Source of the DNA: Ignavibacteriota bacterium
GTDB taxonomy: Bacteria > Bacteroidota > Ignavibacteria > Kapaibacteriales > UBA2268
Assembly: GCA_024636855.1 (NCBI GenBank)
Contig: JAGXGG010000106.1
Location: forward strand, 1-39,589
Direction: 5' to 3'
DNA length: 39,589 bases
Under the pieces are notes generated by a model. The model saw only the letters and a program-made list of their open reading frames with translations. It searched no databases and was not told where the DNA came from. Made by a program: the position numbers and the translations under genes. This document shows positions 32,161 through 39,589 of the stretch, one piece after another. Numbering within the stretch: the first letter of the stretch is position 1; each line of letters starts with the position of its first letter.

Positions 32161-33219
32161 CTATAGTATTTCATTTAATATTCTTATATACAATTCTATT
32201 CCCTCTTCGATCTCGCTTATATAGATAAATTCATCAGGTGAATGAGATCTAGTCGAATCGCCAGGACCTAGTTTTAGCGAAGGGCAATGTAGTCTTGCTT
32301 GATCTGACAAAGTTGGTGAACCGTAAATTTCTCGCCCTTGTCTTTGTCCCGCCATTACGATTTCGTGTTCTTTAGGAATAGAAGAGGAATTAAGCTTGAC
32401 CGATCTAGCAACCAAGTTGCTCTCCGTATTCTTATCTATTATATCGAATACTTGCTGGTTAGTATATCTGTCATTAACTCTTACGTCTATTACAAAATCA
32501 CATTCTGTTGGAACTACATTATGCTGCTGACCTGCATTAATTTGAGTGACACTCATTTTCACCTCTCCAAGAAACTCGGAGACTAGTGGGAATTTATAGT
32601 TCTCAATCCAATTTATATCCTTTATAGCTTTGTATATCGGGTTTACTGTATTCTTATGTGCTGCATGTCCTGGAATTCCTATTGCGCATCCATCTACAAC
32701 TACTAATCCTTTCTCTGCAATAGCCAAATTCATAGTAGTTGGCTCACCGACAATAGCGAAGTCAATTTCTGGCAGTGAACTTAATATACTGCTTATTCCG
32801 TTGTCTCCGGAATTCTCTTCTTCTGCTGTTGCCGATACAATTATATTATACTTTAAATCTTTTCGATTATAATAGTAAACGAATATAGATAGAAGTGAAA
32901 CTAAGCATCCACCAGCATCATTAGAACCAAGCCCATATAGTTTCCCATCTTCAACAATTGCTTCATAAGGGTCACGGGTATATGATTTATTTGGCTTAAC
33001 AGTATCGTGATGAGAGTTCAATAGTATCGTTGGTTTAGTCTCATCGAAATACTTATTGATTGCCCATATATTATTCATAGACCTATTGATAGTCACACCA
33101 GATGACACCAACCAGTTTGCAATAATAACTGCTGTTTCGTCTTCCTCGCCTGAGAAAGACTTAGTAGAGATTAAATTTTTGAGCAGTTCTATTGCATTTG
33201 TTTTTAATACATTTATCAT
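32161..33219 (-). CDS. argE: N-acyl-ornithine deacylase, M20 family (ArgE/DapE-like)
   Basis: This 352-residue zinc hydrolase removes the acyl group to release ornithine. The start at 33219 (MINVLKTNAIELLKN) is chosen because it is 5 nt from the argB stop; an in-frame upstream extension would overlap argB. M20 landmarks are NSHHDTVKP (metal His/Asp), LGSNDAGGC, the catalytic AEEENSG, GEPT, and the late GPGDSTRSHSPDEF His. The operon uses ArgF', so its substrate should be N-acetyl- or N-succinyl-citrulline or -ornithine rather than acetylornithine alone; which one is undecided. Confidence 0.88.
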   Translation of the reverse strand: MINVLKTNAIELLKNLISTKSFSGEEDETAVIIANWLVSSGVTINRSMNNIWAINKYFDETKPTILLNSHHDTVKPNKSYTRDPYEAIVEDGKLYGLGSNDAGGCLVSLLSIFVYYYNRKDLKYNIIVSATAEEENSGDNGISSILSSLPEIDFAIVGEPTTMNLAIAEKGLVVVDGCAIGIPGHAAHKNTVNPIYKAIKDINWIENYKFPLVSEFLGEVKMSVTQINAGQQHNVVPTECDFVIDVRVNDRYTNQQVFDIIDKNTESNLVARSVKLNSSSIPKEHEIVMAGQRQGREIYGSPTLSDQARLHCPSLKLGPGDSTRSHSPDEFIYISEIEEGIELYIRILNEIL

Positions 33220-33224
33220 AAGTT

Positions 33225-33959
33225 TTACTCGATTATAGTATTGCCAATACATACAATTGATACATTGTTTTTTAAGGCATTGAAGCAATTATCAACTTTA
33301 GGAATCATCCCTTCCTTTATTATATTTTTAGATTTGAGGCTTATATATTCTTGCATATTCAGTGATGACATTACATTTTCATCAGCATCCAACACACCAT
33401 CTTTTTCAAAATGGTAAATCAAATCTACATCATATTTATCACTCATAGATATAGCTAATTCTGAAGCTATTGTATCGGCATTAGTATTAAATAACTGTCC
33501 ATTACCATCATGACAAATTGCTGAAAACACAGGAGTAAACCCTGCATTTAGCAATTGCTCAATCGAGTTTGTATTAATAGAAGCAACATCACCAACGAAT
33601 CCATAATCAATGTCTATAGCCGGTCTTTTTACCGCAGTTATTGTATTGCCATCGGCTCCTGACAGCCCAATTGAATTACAATTCTTTGCCTGTAATTTCG
33701 CTACTATTGATTTATTAATCAAACCAGAATATACCATCACGACTACATCTAAATCATCTTTACTAGTAATCCTTCTTCCCTCAATTAGCTTTGGCTCGAG
33801 TCCTAATTGAACACTAATCTCAGTGGCTTTATTTCCACCACCATGTATTAATATTTTAGGACTTTTAATCATTGAAAACTCTGTAATAAAGCTGTCTAAT
33901 TTTGCTTTATCATCTATGAATTTGCCACCAATTTTTGTGATTACTAGTTTATTTTTCAT
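33225..33959 (-). CDS. argB: N-acetylglutamate (N-acylglutamate) kinase
   Basis: Phosphorylates the gamma-carboxyl of N-acylglutamate with ATP. The protein has 244 residues; the amino-acid kinase fold shows KIGGKFIDD, the glycine-rich LIHGGGNKATEIS and RRITSKDDL near the N-terminus, and NTNADTIASELAISMSDK in the second half. It overlaps argF' by 11 nt. The length is short but normal for Bacteroidota ArgB (~245-260). Feedback inhibition by arginine cannot be judged from sequence. Confidence 0.92.
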   Translation of the reverse strand: MKNKLVITKIGGKFIDDKAKLDSFITEFSMIKSPKILIHGGGNKATEISVQLGLEPKLIEGRRITSKDDLDVVVMVYSGLINKSIVAKLQAKNCNSIGLSGADGNTITAVKRPAIDIDYGFVGDVASINTNSIEQLLNAGFTPVFSAICHDGNGQLFNTNADTIASELAISMSDKYDVDLIYHFEKDGVLDADENVMSSLNMQEYISLKSKNIIKEGMIPKVDNCFNALKNNVSIVCIGNTIIE

Positions 33960-34899
33960 TTCGTAGCATCTCTAATAAGATAGTTTGGGCAGCGAATGTT
34001 CTATTATTTGCTTGTTCAAGAATCAATGAATTAGGGGAATCTAAAACTTCATCCGAAGCTACAACATTTCTTCTTATCGGCAAACAGTGCATGAACTTAC
34101 CATTGTTTGTCAAAGACATTTTTTCTTTTGTTATTTGCCAATCTGAATTATCATTACTCACTAAACCGTAATTAGAATATGAGGACCAATTTTTTGCATA
34201 TACAAAATCAGCATTTTTTAGCGCTTCATCGTGATTATGACTTATCTCAACTCCATTCGTAAACTCTTCTGAAAGTTCATACCCAACTGGGTGCGTGATA
34301 GTCAAATCTACATCTGCCTTACTCATCCACTGTGCAAATGAGTTAGCTACCGCTTGCGGCAACGCTTTGGGATGAGGAGCCCAAGTTAGTACTACTTTGG
34401 GTCTCTTTACCTTTTTTTGTTCTTCTATTGTAATTAGGTCAGCAAATGATTGGAGAGGATGCAGTGTCGCACTTTCCAATGAAATTAGCGGTACATTTGC
34501 TCCACCTATGAATTTATTAAAAAATTCTTCTTTGTAATCAAACTCTCTATCTTTCAAAGTTGCAAATGATCTGACACCAATAATATCACAATACTGGGAT
34601 ATAACAGCGGCTGCATCTTTTATATGTTCTTGAGCGCCCGAGTCCATTATTGATCCATCTTCGAGTTCTAGTTGCCATCCTTCTTGTCCCATATTCATTA
34701 CCATCACGTTCATACCCAAGTTTTGTCCGGCTTTCTGAGAGCTAAGTCTAGTACGTAAACTTGGATTTAGAAAAATAAGACCAAGGGTTTTATTCTCGCC
34801 AAATGATTTGTAACCAAAAGGATTTTGCTTGATTTCTAATGCTTTTTGAAGTAAATCTTGAACGTTATTTACATCATTAATTGAGGTGAAATTTTTCAT
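33949..34899 (-). CDS. argF': N-acyl-L-ornithine carbamoyltransferase (ArgF', AOTCase/SOTCase type)
   Basis: Transfers carbamoyl phosphate to N-acyl-ornithine, the Bacteroidota/Xanthomonas variant of the ornithine carbamoyltransferase step. The protein has 316 residues. The carbamoyl-phosphate motif is SLRTR (47-51); MSLTNNGKFMHCLPIRRN is typical of this subfamily. The residue just before E91-H92 in SGAQEH is Gln90. At this position Bacteroides SOTCase has Pro (succinyl) and Xanthomonas AOTCase has Glu (acetyl), and single swaps there change specificity, so this enzyme's acyl preference is open. Its ATG overlaps the argD TAA (TAATG). Confidence 0.92.
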   Translation of the reverse strand: MKNFTSINDVNNVQDLLQKALEIKQNPFGYKSFGENKTLGLIFLNPSLRTRLSSQKAGQNLGMNVMVMNMGQEGWQLELEDGSIMDSGAQEHIKDAAAVISQYCDIIGVRSFATLKDREFDYKEEFFNKFIGGANVPLISLESATLHPLQSFADLITIEEQKKVKRPKVVLTWAPHPKALPQAVANSFAQWMSKADVDLTITHPVGYELSEEFTNGVEISHNHDEALKNADFVYAKNWSSYSNYGLVSNDNSDWQITKEKMSLTNNGKFMHCLPIRRNVVASDEVLDSPNSLILEQANNRTFAAQTILLEMLRNEK

Positions 34900-36013
34900 T
34901 ATGTTAGTTCCTTAATAGCTTTGATAAATGGACTAATTTGTTCTTTTGATATAGTCAATGGAGGTAGAATTCTTAGTAAATTGGGATTAGCTGAAGAGCC
35001 TGTAAAAATCTTATAGTCGAATAATAACTTGGATCTTAATTCTTTTATTGGGAAATCGAATTCTAATCCAATCATCAGACCTTTTCCTTTTATTTTCAGA
35101 TGGCCTAATCCTTCATTTATATAATTGTTAATCTCAATTGAATTCATCATCAAATTTTCTTTTTCGATAACTTCTACTACTGATAATCCAGCAGAACATG
35201 CTAAATAGCTCCCGCCAAATGTAGTACCAAGCATACCAGGTTTGGCCTGATACTCGGGCCTATTAATAATCCAGCTAATGGAAAGCCATTGCCAATCCCC
35301 TTAGCCATTGTGACAATATCAGCTTCAATATCTGCAAATTGGTGTGCGAAGTACTTGCCTGTTCTTCCGCTACCACTCTGTATTTCATCTAGGATTAGAA
35401 TTATATTATTTTGACGACACTTGTCTCTTAGAAATTTCAAGTATTCATTACTTGGCATATCTAAGCCACCAACTCCTTGTATTCCTTCGCAAATAACAGC
35501 ACAAACATCATTACCTTTTATAGCTTGTATAAACTGGTCTTCATTGTTCAAATCAATGAATTCAACAGGGAAATTATTCATATTTATCGGTGCCGATAAA
35601 TTAATATTATCTGTTACGTTTAGGGCTGCTGCTGTTCTCCCATGGAAACTACCTTTGAAGGTAATTACTTTTGATTTACCTGTATGAAATGAAGCAAGTT
35701 TAATAGCATTTTCATTAGCTTCTGCACCGCTATTACATAAGAATAATTTATAATCTTTATAGCCAGAAATATCAGTTAATTTGTCCGCTAATTCTTCTTG
35801 GCTTGGCATCTGTATAGAGTTCGAATAAAAACTGATTTTATCCAATTGATCCTTTATACTCTTCACATAAGTTGGATGGCTATGACCTATAGAGATAACA
35901 CCGTGGCCTCCATATAAATCAAGATACTGGCTGCCTTCCTTGTCATATAAATGGACACCTTCTGCACGTTCAATTTCTATGTCAAATCGTGGATATACAT
36001 CAAATAATTTCAT
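34899..36013 (-). pseudogene. argD: N-acyl-ornithine aminotransferase with a one-base frameshift near 35257
   Basis: PLP-dependent aminotransferase, class III, expected ~371 residues. The first part (36013 down to about 35256) carries the fold to the PLP lysine in MAKGIGNGFPLAGLLIG (Lys238) and then leaves frame. The second part resumes in another frame with a segment reading EYQAKPGMLGTTFGGSYLACSA, the normal continuation, and ends at 34899. Adding one base in the CCC run at 35256-35258 (minus-strand GGCCCGAG) restores the whole protein as GPEYQAKPGM. Intact operon context argues for a sequencing error or a very recent mutation. Its stop overlaps the argF' start by 1 nt. Confidence 0.88.
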
Positions 36014-36014
36014 A

Positions 36015-36974
36015 TCAATGATAACTCCCTTTGTACTTCAAACCTGTTGCCTCTTCTAGTCCAAACATTAGATTCATATTCTGAATAGCTGAACCAGCAG
36101 CTCCTTTTAATAGATTGTCAATTATAGAAGTTACAAGCACTTTGTCGTCAATCCTTTGAACCTGAATTATACAGTTATTAGTATTTACAACCTGTTTTAA
36201 GTCAATTTGATTCTTTGAAATAAAAACAAAAGGTTCTTCTTTGTAATAATCATTATATAAATCTACTATCTCGGTTTCTGATAAACTAGATTTTGTATAA
36301 ATAGTTGTAAATATACCTCTAGTGAAATTCCCTCTAACCGGGATTAAATTTAGCTCAGAATTAAAATCATTTTGAAGAGATTGTATTGTTTGCTTTATCT
36401 CAGGTATATGTTGATGTTGGAATGCTTTATACACAGAGATATTGTTATTCCTCCATGTGAAATGACTAGTCTCTGATAATGACTGCCCAGCACCAGTAGA
36501 ACCAGTAATAGCATTTATATGAACATCTTCATTCAGTGAATTGATTGATGCAAGTGGTATTAGTCCTAGTTGTATTGCTGTTGCAAAACAGCCCGGATTT
36601 GCTACGTAATTTGATTTTTTAATAAGCTCTCGGTTATGCTCTACTAATCCGTAAACGAATTTATCATTATTAACTCTGAAATCATTACTTAGGTCTATGA
36701 TTTTAGTATTGTCAGAGAGCTTATTCTCAGATAGAAATTTACTTGAATTCCCATGTCCAGTGCACAAAAATATAATATCTGCTAATGGGTTAATTATCTC
36801 TGTGAATTTCAGTTCTGAGAACTCTATTAAATCTTTATGAATATCTGAAACAGATTTACCAGCATTGGAATGACTATAAAGAAAGTCCAATTCTACATTC
36901 GGATGATGAACTAGGCATCTAATTAATTCGCCTGCAACATAACCACTACTCCCAACTATCCCTACTTTTATCAT
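36015..36974 (-). CDS. argC: N-acyl-gamma-glutamyl-phosphate reductase
   Basis: NADPH-dependent reduction of N-acylglutamyl phosphate to the semialdehyde. The protein has 319 residues. The Rossmann start is VGIVGSSGYVAGELIRCL; the catalytic cysteine is C129 in NPGCFATAIQLGL; the HQHIPEIKQTI region and RGNFTRGIFTTI follow later. It overlaps argG by 4 nt and is 1 nt from argD. Confidence 0.94.
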   Translation of the reverse strand: MIKVGIVGSSGYVAGELIRCLVHHPNVELDFLYSHSNAGKSVSDIHKDLIEFSELKFTEIINPLADIIFLCTGHGNSSKFLSENKLSDNTKIIDLSNDFRVNNDKFVYGLVEHNRELIKKSNYVANPGCFATAIQLGLIPLASINSLNEDVHINAITGSTGAGQSLSETSHFTWRNNNISVYKAFQHQHIPEIKQTIQSLQNDFNSELNLIPVRGNFTRGIFTTIYTKSSLSETEIVDLYNDYYKEEPFVFISKNQIDLKQVVNTNNCIIQVQRIDDKVLVTSIIDNLLKGAAGSAIQNMNLMFGLEEATGLKYKGSYH

Positions 36975-38161
36975 TTTGGAACCTCATTAGTGTATTGGGA
37001 CATAGAGTTTTTAAGTATATTCGTAAATCCGATTACATCGTCTGAAGTAAAATTATTATTAGTTTCTCCATATTCATTACCACCATAATTCATTTTATCA
37101 AATTCGGAATTAATACCCTCTATTGTGAATCTGTATGGATGTAATTCTACATAAATAGTACCAGTAACATTGGTTTGCGAATCCTTTAAGAAAGATTCGA
37201 TATTTCTCATAACAGGATCAAAATACTGAGCTTCATGAATAAACATACCGTACCACGAACCTAATTGCTCTTTCCAATGCAGTTGCCATTTTGATAGTAT
37301 ATGTTTTTCTAGGCTATGGTGTGATTTGATTATAATACTTGCTGCCGCAGCTTCAAACCCAACTCTACCTTTGATACCGATTATAGTATCACCAGTATGT
37401 ATATCTCTCCCTATAGCATATTTGCTAGCAATAATTTCCAACTTTTCAATACACTCTACAGGAGACATTTTATGACCATTAATTCCACACAGTTCACCTG
37501 ATTGAAAAGAGAGGCTAATTTTAGATGGAATGCTTTCTATTAGTTGACTCGGATAAGCACTTTCTGGTAGTGCTTTCTCAGAAGTTAATGTTTCTTCTCC
37601 ACCTACACTAGTTCCCCAGAGTCCTTTGTTCACCGAGTATTTTGATTTTTCCCAATCCATATCAACACCATTGTCTATCAAATACGTTATTTCTTCCTTT
37701 CTTGACAATTTTTGATCTCTAATTGGAGTAAGTATTTTTATTTCAGGTGCAATTAAACTGAAGAGTAAATCAAAACGGATTTGATCATTTCCAGCTCCAG
37801 TTGAGCCATGAGCAATATAACTAGCACCTACGGATTTAGCATATTCAGCTAATGCGATTGCTTGGAAAACTCTCTCAGCACTCACAGACAGAGGATATGT
37901 ATTGTTTTTTAGTACATTCCCAAATATCAAGTATTTTATTATGTTGTCATAATATTCTTGTTTTTTATTAAGCATTACGTACTGCTTTACACCTAATGAT
38001 TCTGCTTTGATTTTAATTTTGTCTAATTCTTTGTCAGTAAATCCACCTGTATTTGCAAAGGCGGCATAAACATCTAAGTTCTTCTCTTTTGATAGATATA
38101 TGGCACAATAAGAAGTATCCAAACCTCCACTAAATGCAAGTACTACTTTATTATTTTTCAT
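36971..38161 (-). CDS. argG: Argininosuccinate synthase
   Basis: ATP-dependent joining of citrulline and aspartate. The protein has 396 residues. The ATP-pyrophosphatase loop SGGLDTS is at 11-17, AHGSTGAGNDQIRF (citrulline/aspartate site) is in the middle, and the KSKYSVNKGLWGTSVGGEE region follows. It overlaps the upstream GNAT gene by 11 nt and argC by 4 nt. Confidence 0.95.
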   Translation of the reverse strand: MKNNKVVLAFSGGLDTSYCAIYLSKEKNLDVYAAFANTGGFTDKELDKIKIKAESLGVKQYVMLNKKQEYYDNIIKYLIFGNVLKNNTYPLSVSAERVFQAIALAEYAKSVGASYIAHGSTGAGNDQIRFDLLFSLIAPEIKILTPIRDQKLSRKEEITYLIDNGVDMDWEKSKYSVNKGLWGTSVGGEETLTSEKALPESAYPSQLIESIPSKISLSFQSGELCGINGHKMSPVECIEKLEIIASKYAIGRDIHTGDTIIGIKGRVGFEAAAASIIIKSHHSLEKHILSKWQLHWKEQLGSWYGMFIHEAQYFDPVMRNIESFLKDSQTNVTGTIYVELHPYRFTIEGINSEFDKMNYGGNEYGETNNNFTSDDVIGFTNILKNSMSQYTNEVPK

Positions 38162-38807
38162 TTTTTAAAGCTCTTAATAATTTTGGAATTTTCTTTGATT
38201 GAACTTCTATTCTTTTTCTACGCTCAAGCATAAAACTTGAAAACTTTTCCCATCTTCCTTTGTCATTAGTCTGTGGTTGCGTTTCTATATCATATACCAT
38301 CCCAGTACAAAGGCACATAGTTTTATTAGTCCTTTGTAGAATATCATAATTCAAACAACTCTTACATCCTGCCCAGAAATCCTCATCTTTAGTGAGTTCA
38401 GGGAAAGTTACTGGTCTGTAGCCCAAATCAGAATTGATTTTCATTACTGCAGCACTTGTCGTAATCCCAAATATTTTCCCATTAGGGAATTTCTTTCTAG
38501 ATAGATCGAACACCATTTGTTTTATTTGCCTAGCTACTCCTGTTTTTCTAAAATCTTCATGAACTATAAGCCCCGAATTAGCTATATATTTATGATCTTC
38601 CCAAGACTCAATATAACAAAATCCCACTAGCTGCGTTCCGAAAAAAGCAATTACGGCCTTACCTTCATTTATCTTCTGGATAATGTATTCAGGTGTCCTT
38701 TTAGCAATGCCAGTACCTCTTTTTTTAGATGCTTCTTCCATCATTTGACAAATATCTACAGCATGAACAACATGCTTACTTTCAGCAATAGTTATATTAA
38801 ACTTCAT
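38151..38807 (-). CDS. GNAT-family N-acetyltransferase heading the arginine operon (probable N-acylglutamate synthase)
   Basis: This 218-residue acetyltransferase has the acetyl-CoA pocket GLIVHEDFRKTGVARQIKQMV (about 82-102) preceded by KAVIAFFGTQLVGFCYIES. It has a distinctive C-terminal extension with four Cys, GCKSC and MCLCTGMVYD, followed by a basic tail. It is the first gene of the arg operon, and Bacteroidota lack classical argA, so it probably acylates glutamate in the first pathway step. This is inference from position; the acyl donor is unproven. No repressor box was clear upstream. Confidence 0.75.
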   Translation of the reverse strand: MKFNITIAESKHVVHAVDICQMMEEASKKRGTGIAKRTPEYIIQKINEGKAVIAFFGTQLVGFCYIESWEDHKYIANSGLIVHEDFRKTGVARQIKQMVFDLSRKKFPNGKIFGITTSAAVMKINSDLGYRPVTFPELTKDEDFWAGCKSCLNYDILQRTNKTMCLCTGMVYDIETQPQTNDKGRWEKFSSFMLERRKRIEVQSKKIPKLLRALKNEK

Positions 38808-39504
38808 GGTTCTTTATTTTTAAATTTAGTGTGGTAATTAATTTGAATTTTAACTTAATAGAGAAAGCCTTGCTCTCTAGGATTTACAGAAATATTGGCC
38901 AAGGGCATGTCTACGCCCTAGTTCGCCTGCTAGAGCTAGTCTTTTGAGGTTTAACCGCAGAAGTGTTTACCAAAAGGATTGGCAAATGTAAGTGATTATA
39001 TGTGTTTGATAACATCATTGTGATACAAACATAAAAGATTAATTTTTTAAAAAAAAGTAATAAGTTATAATCAGTACTTTTAAAGTTAATTTAGCTTTTT
39101 TCTTTTTTAAAATCCCAAGTTAGTAGTTTCAATAGATTATCCAATTGACTTTTGTATTCTATTTACTTTTCATGTTATAGAAATGATTAAGGGAGATAAT
39201 TTTCTATTTTTAAATTGAATATTGTAATTGACACGTAACATAATTAAACCTATGGGTAATGATTCAATTCTATAAAGTACAAAATTAGATTTAGTTTAAC
39301 ACAAGATTAAACAAATATGATAAATTCAAAGGAAGTAGACTAAACTTACTTAAACATCATGATACATATATCTAGTATATATATAAACATATAGAGCCAT
39401 TGAATTTATTTGTAATGTAATGAAACAAGTCGAATTATATATGAAACACTTCGTTCAGAATGAACTGTGCTTAAATCCAAATAATATTTATTGATTTTCT
39501 GTAT
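38808..39504. other. Long AT-rich spacer upstream of the arg operon
   Basis: The 697-nt stretch has no convincing coding region. The arg-proximal part (38808-38858) contains on the minus strand a TAAATTTA box that fits the -7 consensus loosely, with no clear -33. About 38859-38990 is a GC-richer patch with hairpins (separate entry). From 39000 to 39504 it is very AT-rich, with only short repeats such as a TATATATA tract near 39375. Confidence 0.5.
38859..38956. other. GC-richer, hairpin-rich patch: candidate structured RNA or mobile-element footprint
   Basis: Several stems lie in a row: TAGAG/CTCTA (38859-38879), AGGGC/GCCCT (38902-38919), the palindrome CTAGAGCTAG (38930-38939), and GGTT-T-AACC (38948-38956). 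Base composition is clearly richer in G+C than its surroundings. It has no open reading frame and no match to a tRNA or a common RNA family I know. Strand is uncertain. Confidence 0.35.
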
Positions 39505-39589
39505 TTATCTAATATAATTCTCTTGATACATTGTTTGTGATGATGCTATTGCAAATGCTTGTTTCAATAGCTTGTTTGCTATTGCTATC
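39505..39589 (-). CDS. 3' end of an IS110-family-like transposase (runs off right edge)
   Basis: The last 28 codons of a minus-strand frame that continues beyond the window read IAIANKLLKQAFAIASSQTM then YQENYIR and a TAA at 39505-39507. NKLLKQAFAI followed by a Y-x-E-x-Y tail is the way many Bacteroidota IS110 transposases end. It is short, so the family call is tentative. An insertion sequence would explain the long spacer between it and the arg operon. Confidence 0.55.
   Translation of the reverse strand, partial: IAIANKLLKQAFAIASSQTMYQENYIR

Noticed and set aside
35240-35265. Programmed frameshift site in argD
   Set aside because: There is no poly-A/poly-T slippery heptamer and no stem or internal Shine-Dalgarno at the break.
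34899-36013. argD as two independent genes
   Set aside because: The second frame begins with mid-domain sequence and the two halves join exactly with one added base, so a frameshifted single gene is the simpler reading.
38808-38870. Possible ArgR box (TTTGAAT) upstream of the arg operon
   Set aside because: Only one half-site is present, without the matching ATTCA half at the expected distance, and such a short AT-rich match is expected by chance.

Overview
The window is AT-rich DNA from a bacterium of the Bacteroidota (FCB) group. Evidence for this: four secreted proteins end in type IX secretion (T9SS type A) sorting domains; there is a HYC_CC_PP-type protein beside a copper RND pump; the arginine operon uses the N-acyl-ornithine carbamoyltransferase (ArgF') characteristic of Bacteroidota; promoters resemble the TTG / TAnnTTTG form; and there is a RAYT transposase with Bacteroidota-style palindromes. 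A perfect CIRCE operator lies in front of groESL. As far as I know this is not typical of the classical Bacteroidia, so a deep-branching or Chlorobi/Ignavibacteria-adjacent lineage is possible. I did not identify a species.

Layout. (1) 1-2258, minus: an edge-truncated gene and a P-loop ATPase. (2) 2362-13315, plus: a copper/silver resistance block made of a HYC_CC_PP protein, CusA, an outer-membrane channel split by an in-frame TGA, an unrelated APC permease, a CopB-type P-ATPase and a CusB adaptor with HMBD and DUF3347 domains. It ends in a bidirectional terminator. (3) 13460-14967, minus: a BlaI-type repressor and an M56/TonB-like sensor protease, with dyad operators upstream. (4) 15102-22840: an accessory zone with T9SS cargo, a lipoprotein, hypothetical genes, a RAYT transposase surrounded by its REP palindromes, a DUF433/DUF5615 toxin-antitoxin pair, and recurring near-identical terminator hairpins. 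(5) 22882-24842, minus: groES-groEL under CIRCE. (6) 24946-30758: a second accessory zone holding a Bro-N gene, two more T9SS proteins, a RhuM-Fic fusion and small duplicated genes. (7) 30871-38807, minus: a compact arginine operon, GNAT(argA-like)-argG-argC-argD-argF'-argB-argE-argH, with argD frameshifted. (8) 38808-39589: a long spacer with a GC-richer structured patch, ending in the 3' end of an IS110-like transposase.

The most unusual structure is in regions 4 and 6, where unrelated genes are repeatedly bracketed by imperfect direct copies of a neighbouring sequence: a terminator, a promoter, a whole 52-codon membrane gene, or a signal-peptide gene. The clearest case is a RhuM-Fic gene inserted, with ATGA overlaps at both joints, between two copies of a small membrane-protein gene that differ almost only at synonymous sites. 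The Bro-N gene and the RhuM-Fic gene also each carry, inside the reading frame, a 25-bp palindrome of the same family whose sequence differences are compensatory. These are the best candidates here for something undescribed.

Two genes that should be intact are broken (the cusC-like gene by an in-frame TGA, argD by a one-base shift). These may be real mutations or assembly errors. All family names come from reading the protein sequences by eye; no database search was run.
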